A stretch of DNA of 63,653 bases from Methylobacterium sp. J-088. GTDB lineage: Bacteria; Pseudomonadota; Alphaproteobacteria; Rhizobiales; Beijerinckiaceae. Position 1 is the stretch's first letter; the number at the start of each line of letters is the position of its first letter. Positions 36,503 to 45,157 of this stretch are shown in pieces. The position numbers were made by a program, and so were the translations under genes. The notes under the pieces were generated by a model. That model did not search any database and was not told the origin of the DNA. It saw nothing but the letters and a program-made list of their open reading frames with translations. Where the stretch lies: assembly GCF_022829295.1 (NCBI RefSeq), contig NZ_JAKSYH010000173.1, positions 1-63,653 on the forward strand. The letters are read 5' to 3'.

Positions 36503-36560
36503 GTGCTTCGACCGGCGGCTGATTCAGCCACCGGTCCGTATCAATACGCCACGCGTGCGA

Positions 36561-37376
36561 TCAGAGCGTGTGCTCTTTCCGCTCGCCAACCGGCGGCGCG
36601 TGGTCGTCCGGATCCACCACCTTGCGGGCGACGGCATTGAGATTGTCCGGGTCGAGGGCGGTTTGGACGAACTCCCGGCCGATATTGGTCACCTCGCGGG
36701 CGTAGCGCAGGCCCTGGTCGCGGACCTCGTCGGCCCAGGGACCGATGTTGCGGTCCTCCTGACGGGTACGCGGCAGCAGGGCGCCGAGCAGCAGGCCGGC
36801 GGCGACGCCCACCACCCCGACGAGGAGCGGGTTGTCGTCCACGAAACGCTCGACCGCAGTGCGTCCCCGGTGGAGGCCGTCGATCCCCTGGCTGGTCAGA
36901 TCGTCGAGCGCCCGCAGGTTGCGGCGATGAACCCCCTCGGCGCGCTCCCGGACGTCGTCATAGGCCGCAGAGGCACGATCGCGGGCCTGATCGGCCGCGC
37001 CGCCCAGGCGATTGCTGATGTCGTCGGCGAAGCTCGAAACGGTTTGACTGGCCTGTCCGGCGAGATCGGCCGCCCGGTCGCCCACCGCCCGGGCGCCGTC
37101 CTTGACGGCGGAGGCCGGATCGGATGCGCGTGAACCGCCGCCGGATGTTCCGCCCGACGCGAGCGGCGCGGAGCCGTGCGGCAACGGATCGTGCAGGCCG
37201 CGCGGGTCGGGCCGCAGGGTGAAATCGCCCGCCGCCGTGCCGGGCGCACCCGGATCGCCGAGGCCGGCCGGATCGGGGCGCAGGCCGGTGCCGGCCCCGT
37301 GCGGCATACCCGCCTCGGCGGCGATCTGCTCGGGGGCGCGGGACGGCGTGGTGGGGGTACCAGGCTTGTCGGTCAT
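36561..37376 (-). CDS. envelope-stress hypothetical protein with C-terminal membrane helix
   Basis: 271 aa protein. Residues 1-85 are Pro/Gly-rich and disordered, with a repeated LRPDPxGLxDP pattern (LRPDPAGLGDP and LRPDPRGLHDP). Residues about 90-180 are a helical, probably coiled-coil, region. A membrane helix (NPLLVGVVGVAAGLLLGALL, about 184-203) and a charged tail follow. The layout resembles ElaB/YqjD or DUF3618-type stress proteins. Last of four similar minus-strand genes, separated from the third by two strong hairpins. Confidence 0.65.
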   Translation of the reverse strand: MTDKPGTPTTPSRAPEQIAAEAGMPHGAGTGLRPDPAGLGDPGAPGTAAGDFTLRPDPRGLHDPLPHGSAPLASGGTSGGGSRASDPASAVKDGARAVGDRAADLAGQASQTVSSFADDISNRLGGAADQARDRASAAYDDVRERAEGVHRRNLRALDDLTSQGIDGLHRGRTAVERFVDDNPLLVGVVGVAAGLLLGALLPRTRQEDRNIGPWADEVRDQGLRYAREVTNIGREFVQTALDPDNLNAVARKVVDPDDHAPPVGERKEHTL

Positions 37377-37457
37377 GGCGGTGTCCTCGGATATCCGTCT
37401 CGGCTGCGCGGCCTTGATCGGGCGGCGCCGTTCCCTCCGGCCTGCCGGCCGGCCTCA

Positions 37458-37552
37458 GAGCCGTGCTCGATCGCATTGCGATCGTGCGCGGCTCTACGCT
37501 CTTGTTGCGATGCGCTCTCCGTCGAACCCATGTTCGCTTCGACGGAGAGCGC
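37458..37552 (-). terminator. two adjacent strong hairpins
   Basis: 37512-37552 is a perfect 15-bp inverted repeat (GCGCTCTCCGTCGAA/TTCGACGGAGAGCGC) with an 11-base loop; 37458-37494 is a second stem (GAGCCG..CGGCTC enclosing GATCGCA/TGCGATC). They lie in the gap after the DUF3618 gene on the minus strand and could terminate or attenuate reading into the next gene. No T-tract is seen. Confidence 0.55.
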
Positions 37553-37585
37553 TCGGGTGCGTTCGCGTCCGGCTCACGACGCTTG

Positions 37586-37966
37586 TCAGATCTCGGTCTT
37601 GTCCAGGGGATCCCGCGCCGGGCGGACGGTCGGGAGATCGGGATCGTAGCCGCGCGCCGCGCCGGTGTTCAGGGTCGGTACGCGGGTGGCTGCGACCTCG
37701 GTGCGGCGACGTCCCGCGTCCTTCGCCATGCGGCTGAACAGCAGCCCGACGCCGGCTGCGATCAGCAGCACCGGCACGGGATTGCGGCGCACCGCCTCCA
37801 GGGCCGAGTCGTAGGTGGTGTTCAGGGCCGGGACACGCCGGGCATTGCCCAGCATCTCGTCCACGAGGTTCGGCACCGAGAGCCGCCCCTGAATGCGGTC
37901 GATCGTGTCGTCGAGCCGGGCGCGGCTCTCCTCGATCTCCTTCTCGAGGTCGTTCATCGAACTCAT
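37586..37966 (-). CDS. DUF3618 family protein
   Basis: 126 aa protein with the DUF3618 start (NDLEKEIEESRARLDDTIDR, a helical segment), a central membrane helix (NPVPVLLIAAGVGLLFSRM, about 62-80) and a polar tail. The ATGA at 37963-37966 overlaps the stop of the preceding holin-like gene, so they are co-translated. The family is common in alphaproteobacteria next to holin-like and YqjD-like proteins; its function is unknown, perhaps membrane stress. Confidence 0.85.
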   Translation of the reverse strand: MSSMNDLEKEIEESRARLDDTIDRIQGRLSVPNLVDEMLGNARRVPALNTTYDSALEAVRRNPVPVLLIAAGVGLLFSRMAKDAGRRRTEVAATRVPTLNTGAARGYDPDLPTVRPARDPLDKTEI

Positions 37967-38385
37967 CCGGATACGCGCTCCGACAGGGCCTGGGCATCCT
38001 GGCGGACCTGGCGCGTGGTGCGCTTCGGGGCCAGGGTGGAGAGGGAGAGGACGTTACGCGCCCACAGGGCCATCCCGACGGCCAGCACCAGCAGCACACC
38101 GCCGACGATCAGGGCCGAGAGCCACTCCGACCCGACGATGGTGGCGAGCCATTTCACGAGGGCGCCGATCAGGATCAGCAGGGCGACCACGGCGAACACC
38201 GCCGAGCCGACCATGCAGGCGAGACCGACGACGAGCTGGCGGATGTTGCCCGCCATCTCGGCCCGGAACAGGGCGATTTCCTTGCGGGCGAGCTCGTTGG
38301 TCTCGCGGAGCGCGTCGCCGATCAGGCTCTGGATGCTCGAAGCACCGGTGGCGCCGTTCTGGCGCGGATCAGTCCCCTGGGCCAT
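37963..38385 (-). CDS. phage-holin-like (YqjE/Holin-X) membrane protein
   Basis: 140 aa inner-membrane protein with an amphipathic N-terminal helix (ALRETNELARKEIALFRAEM) and two membrane helices (about 53-80 and 88-108), as in the Phage_holin_3_6/YqjE family. Despite the name these are chromosomal stress genes, not lysis genes. It overlaps the DUF3618 gene by four bases and follows the 38390 gene by a few bases, which makes one operon. Confidence 0.82.
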   Translation of the reverse strand: MAQGTDPRQNGATGASSIQSLIGDALRETNELARKEIALFRAEMAGNIRQLVVGLACMVGSAVFAVVALLILIGALVKWLATIVGSEWLSALIVGGVLLVLAVGMALWARNVLSLSTLAPKRTTRQVRQDAQALSERVSG

Positions 38386-38389
38386 GGCG

Positions 38390-38923
38390 TCAGGCCCGGA
38401 AGCTGTCGCGGGCGTCGCCGTCCGGCGCCTCCGGCGGCAGGCTCGACGACTTGATGAAGCGGGCGGCGATCAGGCCGGCCACGAAGGTGCCGACCGCCAC
38501 CGCCACCGGAGCCCGGCGGGCGATGGACTCGGCTTCGCTGTAGAAATCGCCGAGGCTGCGGCGCTCGATCGAGGAGCCGAGCTGCTCCAGCCCGTCGGCG
38601 GCGCTGTCGAAGAAGGCACGCACGTTCGTCTTGTCGCCAAGATCGCGGCCCGAATTGCGGATCGTCTGCGCGAGGTCGTGGACCGACTGGGCCGCATCGC
38701 TCTTGCGCTGCTCGACGTAGCTCTGCGCCTGGAGCCGCGCTGCGTCGATCAGCCCGCGTCCACGCTCAGCCGCCACGTCGGCCAGCCCCTCGACATCGCC
38801 CTGCAGGGCACGCCACTGGGCGCGCTCATCCGCCCCAGCATGGGGCGGCTCGTGGGGCGCCTCATGCGCCGCCCCATGAAGCGGGCCTCCAAGGGCGTCC
38901 TGCGGTAACTCGTTGCCGGCCAT
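38390..38923 (-). CDS. hypothetical membrane-anchored stress protein
   Basis: 177 aa, first gene of the four-gene minus-strand cluster. It has a His/Pro-rich N-terminus (AAHEAPHEPPHAG), a long helical segment (about 40-135; RLQAQSYVEQRKSDAAQSVH) that looks like an apolipoprotein-type amphipathic helix, and a short C-terminal membrane helix (APVAVAVGTFVAGLIAARFI, about 138-157). No named family is recognised. The predicted sigma-EcfG promoter lies about 70 bases upstream. Confidence 0.65.
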   Translation of the reverse strand: MAGNELPQDALGGPLHGAAHEAPHEPPHAGADERAQWRALQGDVEGLADVAAERGRGLIDAARLQAQSYVEQRKSDAAQSVHDLAQTIRNSGRDLGDKTNVRAFFDSAADGLEQLGSSIERRSLGDFYSEAESIARRAPVAVAVGTFVAGLIAARFIKSSSLPPEAPDGDARDSFRA

Positions 38924-38993
38924 CTCGAAAACACTCCTCGCGCCGCGGGGTCGGCGCCGCTTGCGGCGACTGCGGCCCCCGCGATGGCTGAGT

Positions 38994-39018
38994 AACAGAC
39001 TCAGCTGTGACCGGTTCC
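38994..39018 (-). promoter_or_regulatory. predicted sigma-EcfG (general stress) promoter
   Basis: On the minus strand GGAAC (39018-39014) is followed after 16 bases by TGTT (38997-38994). The PhyR/EcfG consensus of alphaproteobacteria is GGAAC, 16-17 bases, CGTT, so it matches at eight of nine positions. It points to the 38390 gene with a leader of about 65 bases, consistent with a stress role for the four-gene cluster. Confidence 0.55.
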
Positions 39019-39377
39019 GGTGCCGCGTGCAGCGAACCCCATCCGAGCCGAACAGATCCGCGGCCTCCGCGACTCGGCGCAGCGGTCAGTCCCCATTCAG
39101 CCAAGGTCTGTCAGAACCGCCACGCTTCGACAACGCTCGTCGCTCGGCCCGCGCCGGCTCGGGCGGGGCGCCGCGCGATGCCCGGACGGAGCGGCCGCCC
39201 TGTCCCGGAACGGAACGGCCGCGACTTGACCCGCGCCCGGCTTCACGCTTGGGTTGCCTCAAGACCAACAAAGGATCGCGCAGGGTTTCCGCGCGTTCTG
39301 ACATATAGTTGATGTCCCGATGCAGGCGTGGCGAGACCCTCGACCCGACCCGCGCCCCTGATCCGGAGCCGACCCGC
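39019..39377. other. intergenic region upstream of otsA
   Basis: About 360 bases. Two adjacent GGAAC pentamers occur at 39207-39216 but neither has a CGTT at the right distance. No gene is supported; it should contain the otsA promoter. Confidence 0.4.
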
Positions 39378-40802
39378 GTGGCACGCCTTGTGATCGTATC
39401 GAACCGCGTCGCCGTCCCGGAGGAGGGCGGCAAGGCGGTCGCGGCAGGCGGCCTGGCGGTCGCCGTCAAGGAGGCCTTCTCGGCCTATGAGGGGCTGTGG
39501 TTCGGCTGGAGCGGCATCATCACGGACGAGCCGTCCGAGGAGCCGACCCTGATCGACCGGGGCCGCGTCCAGTACGCGGTGGTCGATCTCTCGCCCCAGG
39601 ATCACCTCGAATATTATGCCGGCTTCGCGAACCGGGCGCTGTGGCCGATCATGCATTACCGGCTGGGGCTGGGGGCTTTCTCGCGCTCGGATTATGCCGG
39701 CTACTGCCGCGTGAACCGCACTTTTGCCCGCGCACTCGCCAAGCTGGTCGAGCCCGACGACATCATCTGGGTTCACGATTATCACCTGCTGCCGCTCGCC
39801 GCAGAGCTGCGCGGCCTCGGGCTGGACAACCCGATCGGCTACTTCCACCACATCCCCTGGCCCGCCGCCGATGTGTTCAACTCGCTGCCGGCGAGCACCG
39901 AATTGCTGCGCGCCATCGTCGACTACGACCTGATCGGCCTGCAGACCGAGGCGGATGTCCAGAATCTCCAGCGCAACCTGGTCGACACCCAGCGGGCGAT
40001 TCCCTTGGGCGGCGGCTCGCTGATGGTCGACGGGCGCCGGACCCGGATTCGCGCCTTCCCGATCGGCATCGATGTCGCAGGCTTCAAGGAGGCGGCCGAG
40101 AAGGCCAGCGCCAACAAGGTCGTGCGCGAGACCATCGCCGGCCTGCGCACCCGCAAGCTCCTGATCGGCGTCGACCGGCTCGATTATTCCAAGGGCGTGC
40201 CCGAGCGCATGGAGGCGGTGGAGAGCTTCTTCGCCTCGAATCCCGACCAGCGCGGCAACGTCACCTACATCCAGATCACGCCGAAATCCCGCAGCGAGGT
40301 ACCGGAATACGAGCAGCTCGCCCGGGACGTGAACGAGAAGGTCGGCGAGATCAACGGCGCGCTCGGCGACCCGGCCTGGACGCCGATCCAGTACATCACC
40401 AAGGCCTATCCGCGCCCGGTTCTGGCCGGCCTCTACCGGGCGGCCCGGGTCGGCATCGTCACGCCGATGCGGGACGGCATGAACCTCGTCGCCAAGGAAT
40501 ACGTGGTCGCTCAAGCTGAGGACGATCCGGGCGTGCTGGTCCTGTCGAAATTCGCCGGCGCCTCCCGGCAGCTGCCCGAGGCGCTGCTGATCAACCCCTA
40601 CGACAAGTTCGAGGTCGCGGAGGCGATCCGCGCGGCGCTCTACATGCCGAAGGCCGAGCGCCTGGCGCGCTGGAAGCCGATGGTCGAGCGCATGACCCGC
40701 GAGGATGTCGATTGGTGGGCGCGCAACTTCCTGGCGGAACTCGAGAACTTCCGCACGATCGAGCGCGAGCCGCCGTCCACAGCTGCCGCCGCCGCCGAAT
40801 AG
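39378..40802 (+). CDS. otsA: trehalose-6-phosphate synthase
   Basis: 474 aa GT20 glycosyltransferase, the same length as E. coli OtsA, joining UDP-glucose and glucose-6-phosphate. Motifs: LVIVSNRVAVPEE at the N-terminus, WVHDYHLLPLAAEL (about 129-142), GVDRLDYSKGVPERMEAVE (donor site, about 260-278) and DGMNLVAKEYV (about 360-370). The GTG start at 39378 puts SNRV at the normal position. No otsB phosphatase gene is in the window, so it must be elsewhere or the product has another fate. It is followed by a mosaic repeat, then the glucan genes. Confidence 0.95.
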   Translation: MARLVIVSNRVAVPEEGGKAVAAGGLAVAVKEAFSAYEGLWFGWSGIITDEPSEEPTLIDRGRVQYAVVDLSPQDHLEYYAGFANRALWPIMHYRLGLGAFSRSDYAGYCRVNRTFARALAKLVEPDDIIWVHDYHLLPLAAELRGLGLDNPIGYFHHIPWPAADVFNSLPASTELLRAIVDYDLIGLQTEADVQNLQRNLVDTQRAIPLGGGSLMVDGRRTRIRAFPIGIDVAGFKEAAEKASANKVVRETIAGLRTRKLLIGVDRLDYSKGVPERMEAVESFFASNPDQRGNVTYIQITPKSRSEVPEYEQLARDVNEKVGEINGALGDPAWTPIQYITKAYPRPVLAGLYRAARVGIVTPMRDGMNLVAKEYVVAQAEDDPGVLVLSKFAGASRQLPEALLINPYDKFEVAEAIRAALYMPKAERLARWKPMVERMTREDVDWWARNFLAELENFRTIEREPPSTAAAAAE

Positions 40803-40816
40803 CCGGCGATGTCCCG

Positions 40817-40953
40817 GGTTTCCAACGGGATCATCCCTTTGGCGGGGTCTCGGGGCAGGTCCCCAAGGCATCGGGCTTCGCCCGGCAATCGGGCAAAGCC
40901 CGACAGCAGGGCTTTGCCCTGCACCCACAAAAGGTCGAAGACCTTTTGAAACC
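40817..40953 (+). repeat. mosaic palindromic element, copy 3 (137 bp)
   Basis: Same module order as at 27458: GGTTTCC, a GGGATCATCCCTTTGGCGGG part, CGGGGCAGGTCCCC, TCGGGCTTCGCCCGG, CGGGCAAAGCCCG, CAGGGCTTTGCCCTG, CACCC, AAAAGGTCGAAGACCTTTT and GAAACC. Located 15 bases after the otsA stop, between two co-directional genes. Confidence 0.8.
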
Positions 40954-41005
40954 ATGACGTTGCGTGGCACCTCTCTGATCTCACATTCATATCTGGACCT
41001 CGCCC

Positions 41006-43126
41006 ATGATCGCCGTCGATGACGGGGTGCCGGCGCCGCTCGGCGCGCATTTCGACGGGCGCGGGGTCAATTTTGCCCTGTTCTCCGAGCACGCCACGGC
41101 GGTCGATATCTGCCTGTTCGAGCCCGGCGAGCGGCACGAGACCCGCACGGTGCGGCTGCCCTGCCGGACCGACGACGTCTGGCACGGCTACCTGCGCGGG
41201 GTGCTGCCGGGCCAGCTCTACGGCTACCGGGTGCATGGCCCCTGGGATCCGGCGAACGGCCACCGGTTCAACCCCTCGAAACTGGTGCTCGACCCCTATG
41301 CGCGGGAGATCCGCGGGAAGATCCGCTGGCATGACGCGCTCTACGGCCACCGGCGGGGCGGGCGCGAGGACCGGATCGACCGGCGCGACAGCGCGGTCTA
41401 CATGCCGCGCTGCGTGGTCACCGCCCCCGAGGTGTCCGACCTCGCCCTCGATCCGGTGCGCCGGCCGCTCGCCGACACGGTGGTGTACGAGGCGCACGTC
41501 AAGGCGCTGACCCGCACCCATCCGGCGATCCCCGAATCCGAGCGCGGCACCTACGCGGCCTTGGCCCACCCGGCGATCATCGAGCACCTCGTGAAACTCG
41601 GCGTGACCGCCCTGGAGCTGCTGCCGATCCAGGCTTTTGCGGATGACCGCTTCCTGGTGGAGAAGGGCCTCGTCAATTTCTGGGGCTATCAGCCGCTGAG
41701 CTACTTCGCCCCCGACCCGCGCTACCTGGGGGAGGGCGGCCTCGGCAGCCTGAAGGCGGCGATCCGGGAGCTCAACGCCGCCGGGATCGAGACCTGGCTC
41801 GACGTGGTCTACAATCACACCGCGGAGGGCGACCACACCGGCCCGACCCTGGCGTTTCGCGGCATCGACAATGCCAGCTACTACAAGCTCGACCCCGCCG
41901 ACCCTCACCGCAACCTCGACTGCACCGGCTGCGGCAACACCTTCGATGTGAGCCACCCGCGGGTGATGCAGCTGGTGCTGGATTCCCTGCGCCACTGGGT
42001 GACCGCCTACGGGATCGCGGGCTTCCGGTTCGACCTCGCTTCGAGCCTCGGGCGTTCGCCGCTCGCCTTCACCCCGCAGGCGGCCTTCTTCCAGGCGCTG
42101 GCGCAGGATCCGGTGCTCGCCCGGGTCAAGATGGTGGCCGAGCCCTGGGATATCGGGGAGGGGGGCTACCAGCTCGGGAGCTACCCGCGCGGCTGGAGCG
42201 AATGGAACGACAAGTTCCGCGACGCGACCCGCGGGTTCTGGAAGGGCGATTCCGGCACGCTCGCCAAGGTCACGCAGGGGCTGACCGGCTCGCGCGAGGT
42301 GTTCGCGCCCTCCCGGCGCTCGCCGCTCGCGAGCGTCAATTTCATCGCCAGCCATGACGGCTTCACGCTGGCCGACACGGTGTCGTACGAGGCGAAGCAC
42401 AACGAAGCCAACGGCGAGGACAACCGCGACGGCCACGGCCACAACGTCAGCCGGAATTACGGCGTCGAGGGCGACACCGACGATGCCGCCATCCTGGCGT
42501 TGCGCGCCCGGCAGAAGCGCAACATGCTGGCCACCGTGATGCTGGCCCAGGGCGTGCCGATGCTGCTGATGGGCGACGAGCGCTCCCGCAGCCAGGGCGG
42601 CAACAACAACGCCTATGCTCAGGACAACCCGACGAGCTGGATGGACTGGAGCGTCGATCCGGACCCCGCGCTCACGGGCTTCGTCGCCAATCTGCTGACC
42701 CTGCGCCGGACTCAAGCCGCCCTGCGCCGGCGGCGCTTCTTCACCGGTACCCTGATCGATCCGAGCCAACCCCTGCGCGACGTCCACTGGCTGGCGCCCG
42801 AGGGCACCGAGATGGGCGAAAGCCACTGGTCGGACGACGGGCTGCAGGCGTTCGGCATGCAGATCGGCAATGACGGCACGCCGGGCGACCGCCTGTTGAT
42901 GCTGTTCAACGCCGGGGAGGAGGCTTGCACGTTCCACCTCGCCCCGGTGATCGGTGGCCCATGGCGGCCGGTCTTCGACACGGGCGAGCCCGAGGGGGCG
43001 CTGCCGTCGGACGCCGCGGCTTACGCGGCGGGCGCCGCGGTGCCGCTGCCCGGAAGCACGGTCCTGGTGCTGACTGGCCCGGAGATGGAGGGCGGGAGGA
43101 GTCCCGGGTGGGTGCCGGGGCCTTGA
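41006..43126 (+). CDS. glgX: glycogen debranching enzyme GlgX
   Basis: 706 aa GH13 isoamylase-type enzyme hydrolysing alpha-1,6 branches. A CBM48 N-terminal domain (about 5-100) is followed by the barrel (about 145-560) with WLDVVYNHTAEGD, the nucleophile Asp in GIAGFRFDLASSLG, the acid Glu in VKMVAEPWDIGEGGYQ, the third Asp in FIASHDGFTLADTV, and GDERSRSQGGNNNAYAQDN typical of GlgX. The C-terminal beta domain is intact. In the cluster it can release short malto-oligosaccharides for MalQ and TreY. The ATG at 41006 begins directly with the CBM48 region. Confidence 0.95.
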   Translation: MIAVDDGVPAPLGAHFDGRGVNFALFSEHATAVDICLFEPGERHETRTVRLPCRTDDVWHGYLRGVLPGQLYGYRVHGPWDPANGHRFNPSKLVLDPYAREIRGKIRWHDALYGHRRGGREDRIDRRDSAVYMPRCVVTAPEVSDLALDPVRRPLADTVVYEAHVKALTRTHPAIPESERGTYAALAHPAIIEHLVKLGVTALELLPIQAFADDRFLVEKGLVNFWGYQPLSYFAPDPRYLGEGGLGSLKAAIRELNAAGIETWLDVVYNHTAEGDHTGPTLAFRGIDNASYYKLDPADPHRNLDCTGCGNTFDVSHPRVMQLVLDSLRHWVTAYGIAGFRFDLASSLGRSPLAFTPQAAFFQALAQDPVLARVKMVAEPWDIGEGGYQLGSYPRGWSEWNDKFRDATRGFWKGDSGTLAKVTQGLTGSREVFAPSRRSPLASVNFIASHDGFTLADTVSYEAKHNEANGEDNRDGHGHNVSRNYGVEGDTDDAAILALRARQKRNMLATVMLAQGVPMLLMGDERSRSQGGNNNAYAQDNPTSWMDWSVDPDPALTGFVANLLTLRRTQAALRRRRFFTGTLIDPSQPLRDVHWLAPEGTEMGESHWSDDGLQAFGMQIGNDGTPGDRLLMLFNAGEEACTFHLAPVIGGPWRPVFDTGEPEGALPSDAAAYAAGAAVPLPGSTVLVLTGPEMEGGRSPGWVPGP

Positions 43127-43172
43127 CGGTCGAAGTCGTTCAAAGAATGGATCGGCGACGGACCCACAGACT

Positions 43173-43200
43173 CTCCCTCCCCCCTCTGCGGGGGAGGGAG
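43173..43200. repeat. short REP-like hairpin after glgX
   Basis: CTCCCTCCCCC and GGGGGAGGGAG separated by six bases, about 45 bases after the glgX stop. It belongs to a family of G/C-rich hairpins at other gene ends (50091, 59503, 63168). It may work as a terminator or RNA-stabilising element. Confidence 0.7.
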
Positions 43201-43351
43201 ACGCGTGGGCCTCCGTTCCCCCATTGCCACACCCTGCGCCCGCCATAGCTGCGCTGCGGGAACCGGATCGAGCCCGGGGCCTTCTCCCACGACAGGTGAG
43301 CCTGCCGCGCTTGCCCCGGCGCGTGCGGCCAACGACGAGGAATGTGGCCCG

Positions 43352-45157
43352 ATGCGGCGCGCCCACAACATGGAATTCGGGGCCGAGATGGTCGGCGGTG
43401 GCGTCCGCTTCGCCCTCTGGGCACCCACTGCCCAGAGCGTCGAACTCGTCGTCGACGGCATCGATCACCCGCTGCCCGAATCCGGCGGCGGCTGGCGGCG
43501 CACCGCCCTGCCCGGCGTGAAGCCCGGTGCCCGCTACGGCTTCCGCATCGACGGCGATCTCGTGGCGCCCGATCCCGCCTCCCGGTTCCAGCCGGACGAC
43601 GTCTCGGGCCTCAGCGAGGTGATCGACCCGCGTGCCTTCGAATGGTCGGACGAGGGCTGGACCGGGCGGCCATTCGAGGAGGCGGTGATCTACGAGTGTC
43701 ATGTCGGCACGGCCACGCCGGAGGGTACCTATGCGGGCCTTCAGGCCCGGCTGCCCGACCTCAAGGCGCTGGGCGTCACCGCCATCGAGCTGCTGCCGCT
43801 CGCCGACTTCAAGGGCACACGCAACTGGGGCTACGACGGCGTACAGCCTTACGCCCCCGACGGCGCCTATGGCCGGCCGGACGACCTCAAGCGGCTGATC
43901 GACACCGCCCATGGGCTCGGCCTGATGGTCTATCTCGACGCGGTCTACAACCACTTCGGCCCGGCCGGGAACTACCTCCACGCCTACGCCAAGACCTTCT
44001 TCACCGAGCGCCACCAGACGCCGTGGGGCGCCGGCATCAACTTCGACGGCAAGGAGAGCGGCGCCACGGTGCGCCAGTTCTTCATCCAGAACGCCCTGTA
44101 CTGGCTGGAGGAATACCGGTTCGACGGCCTGCGCTTCGACGCCGTCCACGCGATCCTGGACGATTCGCCCCGCCACTTCCTGGCCGAGCTCGGCGAGACG
44201 GTCCGCAAGACCTTCCCGGATCGCCAGATCCACCTGATGCTGGAGAACGAGGCCAACCAGGCCCGCTGGCTGGAGCGCGATGCCGCCGGGCGCCCCAAGA
44301 TGCATGACGCCCAATGGGCCGACGACCTGCACCATTGCTGGCACGTCCTGCTCACCGGCGAGGATGCCGGCTACTATAAAAGCTTTGCCGACAAACCCGT
44401 CGCGCATCTCGCGCGCTGCCTCGCGGAGGGCTTTGCCTATCAGGGCGAGCCCTTCCCGACGCTCGACAACCACCCGCGCGGCGAATCCTCCGGGCACCTG
44501 CCGCCCTCGGCCTTCGTGACCTTCCTCCAGAACCACGACCAGGTCGGCAACCGGGCACTCGGCGAGCGGCTCAACCATCTGGCCGACCCGAAGAAGCTCG
44601 ATCTCGCCCGGGCCGGCTTGCTGCTGGCGCCGCAGATCCCGATGCTCTGGATGGGCGAGGAATGGTCGGCCTCGGCGCCGTTCCTGTTCTTCGTCGACTT
44701 CGCGCCGGACGAAGAGCTGAACACGGCGGTGCGCGACGGCCGCCGCCGGGAATTCAAGAGCTTCGCGGCGTTTGCCGACGATACCTCGAAGATTCCGGAT
44801 CCCACCGAGCGCGAGACCTTCGAGGCCTCGAAGCTCGACTGGTCCGAGCGGGACCGCTCGCCGCACCGCGAGGTGCTGGCCGAGACGACCCGGCTCCTGG
44901 GCCTGCGCCGCGACGTGGTCGTGCCGCTGGCGAAGTCCGGCTACGCAGGCGCCGCCGCCAGCCTGCCGCGGGCCGACGTGGTCGATTGCACGTGGCGCTT
45001 CGGCGCCGGCACCCTGCGGTTCGTCGCCAATGTCGGCGACGCCCCCTTCGCGCTGGATCCGGGCGGCGCCCGGGTGGTCTGGACCAACGCCCCGGACGGG
45101 GCCGGACGCGACCTACCCTCCTGGGCGGGCGTGTTCCTGACGGAGTCCCACTCGTGA
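43352..45157 (+). CDS. treZ: malto-oligosyltrehalose trehalohydrolase
   Basis: 601 aa GH13 enzyme that cuts trehalose from maltooligosyl-trehalose. It has a CBM48 N-terminal domain, VIYECHVGTATPEGTYAGL, LDAVYNHFGPAGNYL, the nucleophile in YRFDGLRFDAVHAILDDS, the Glu in LMLENEANQARWLERD (TreZ-type), and the Asp in FLQNHDQVGNRALGER. ATG at 43352 follows GAGGAA by ten bases; the longer frame to 43205 covers a repeat. Its TGA overlaps the GTG of the next gene, so TreZ and the MalQ-TreY fusion are coupled, matching the two-step reaction. Confidence 0.95.
   Translation: MRRAHNMEFGAEMVGGGVRFALWAPTAQSVELVVDGIDHPLPESGGGWRRTALPGVKPGARYGFRIDGDLVAPDPASRFQPDDVSGLSEVIDPRAFEWSDEGWTGRPFEEAVIYECHVGTATPEGTYAGLQARLPDLKALGVTAIELLPLADFKGTRNWGYDGVQPYAPDGAYGRPDDLKRLIDTAHGLGLMVYLDAVYNHFGPAGNYLHAYAKTFFTERHQTPWGAGINFDGKESGATVRQFFIQNALYWLEEYRFDGLRFDAVHAILDDSPRHFLAELGETVRKTFPDRQIHLMLENEANQARWLERDAAGRPKMHDAQWADDLHHCWHVLLTGEDAGYYKSFADKPVAHLARCLAEGFAYQGEPFPTLDNHPRGESSGHLPPSAFVTFLQNHDQVGNRALGERLNHLADPKKLDLARAGLLLAPQIPMLWMGEEWSASAPFLFFVDFAPDEELNTAVRDGRRREFKSFAAFADDTSKIPDPTERETFEASKLDWSERDRSPHREVLAETTRLLGLRRDVVVPLAKSGYAGAAASLPRADVVDCTWRFGAGTLRFVANVGDAPFALDPGGARVVWTNAPDGAGRDLPSWAGVFLTESHS

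Noticed and set aside
39207..39233. EcfG promoter before otsA (two GGAAC motifs)
   Set aside because: No CGTT-like -10 element occurs 16-17 bases after either pentamer.
40640..44866. 1408-codon open frame antisense to otsA/glgX/treZ
   Set aside because: Composition is Arg/Gly/Ala/Val-rich with no domain, and the opposite strand has complete enzymes. It is a codon-bias shadow of GC-rich DNA.
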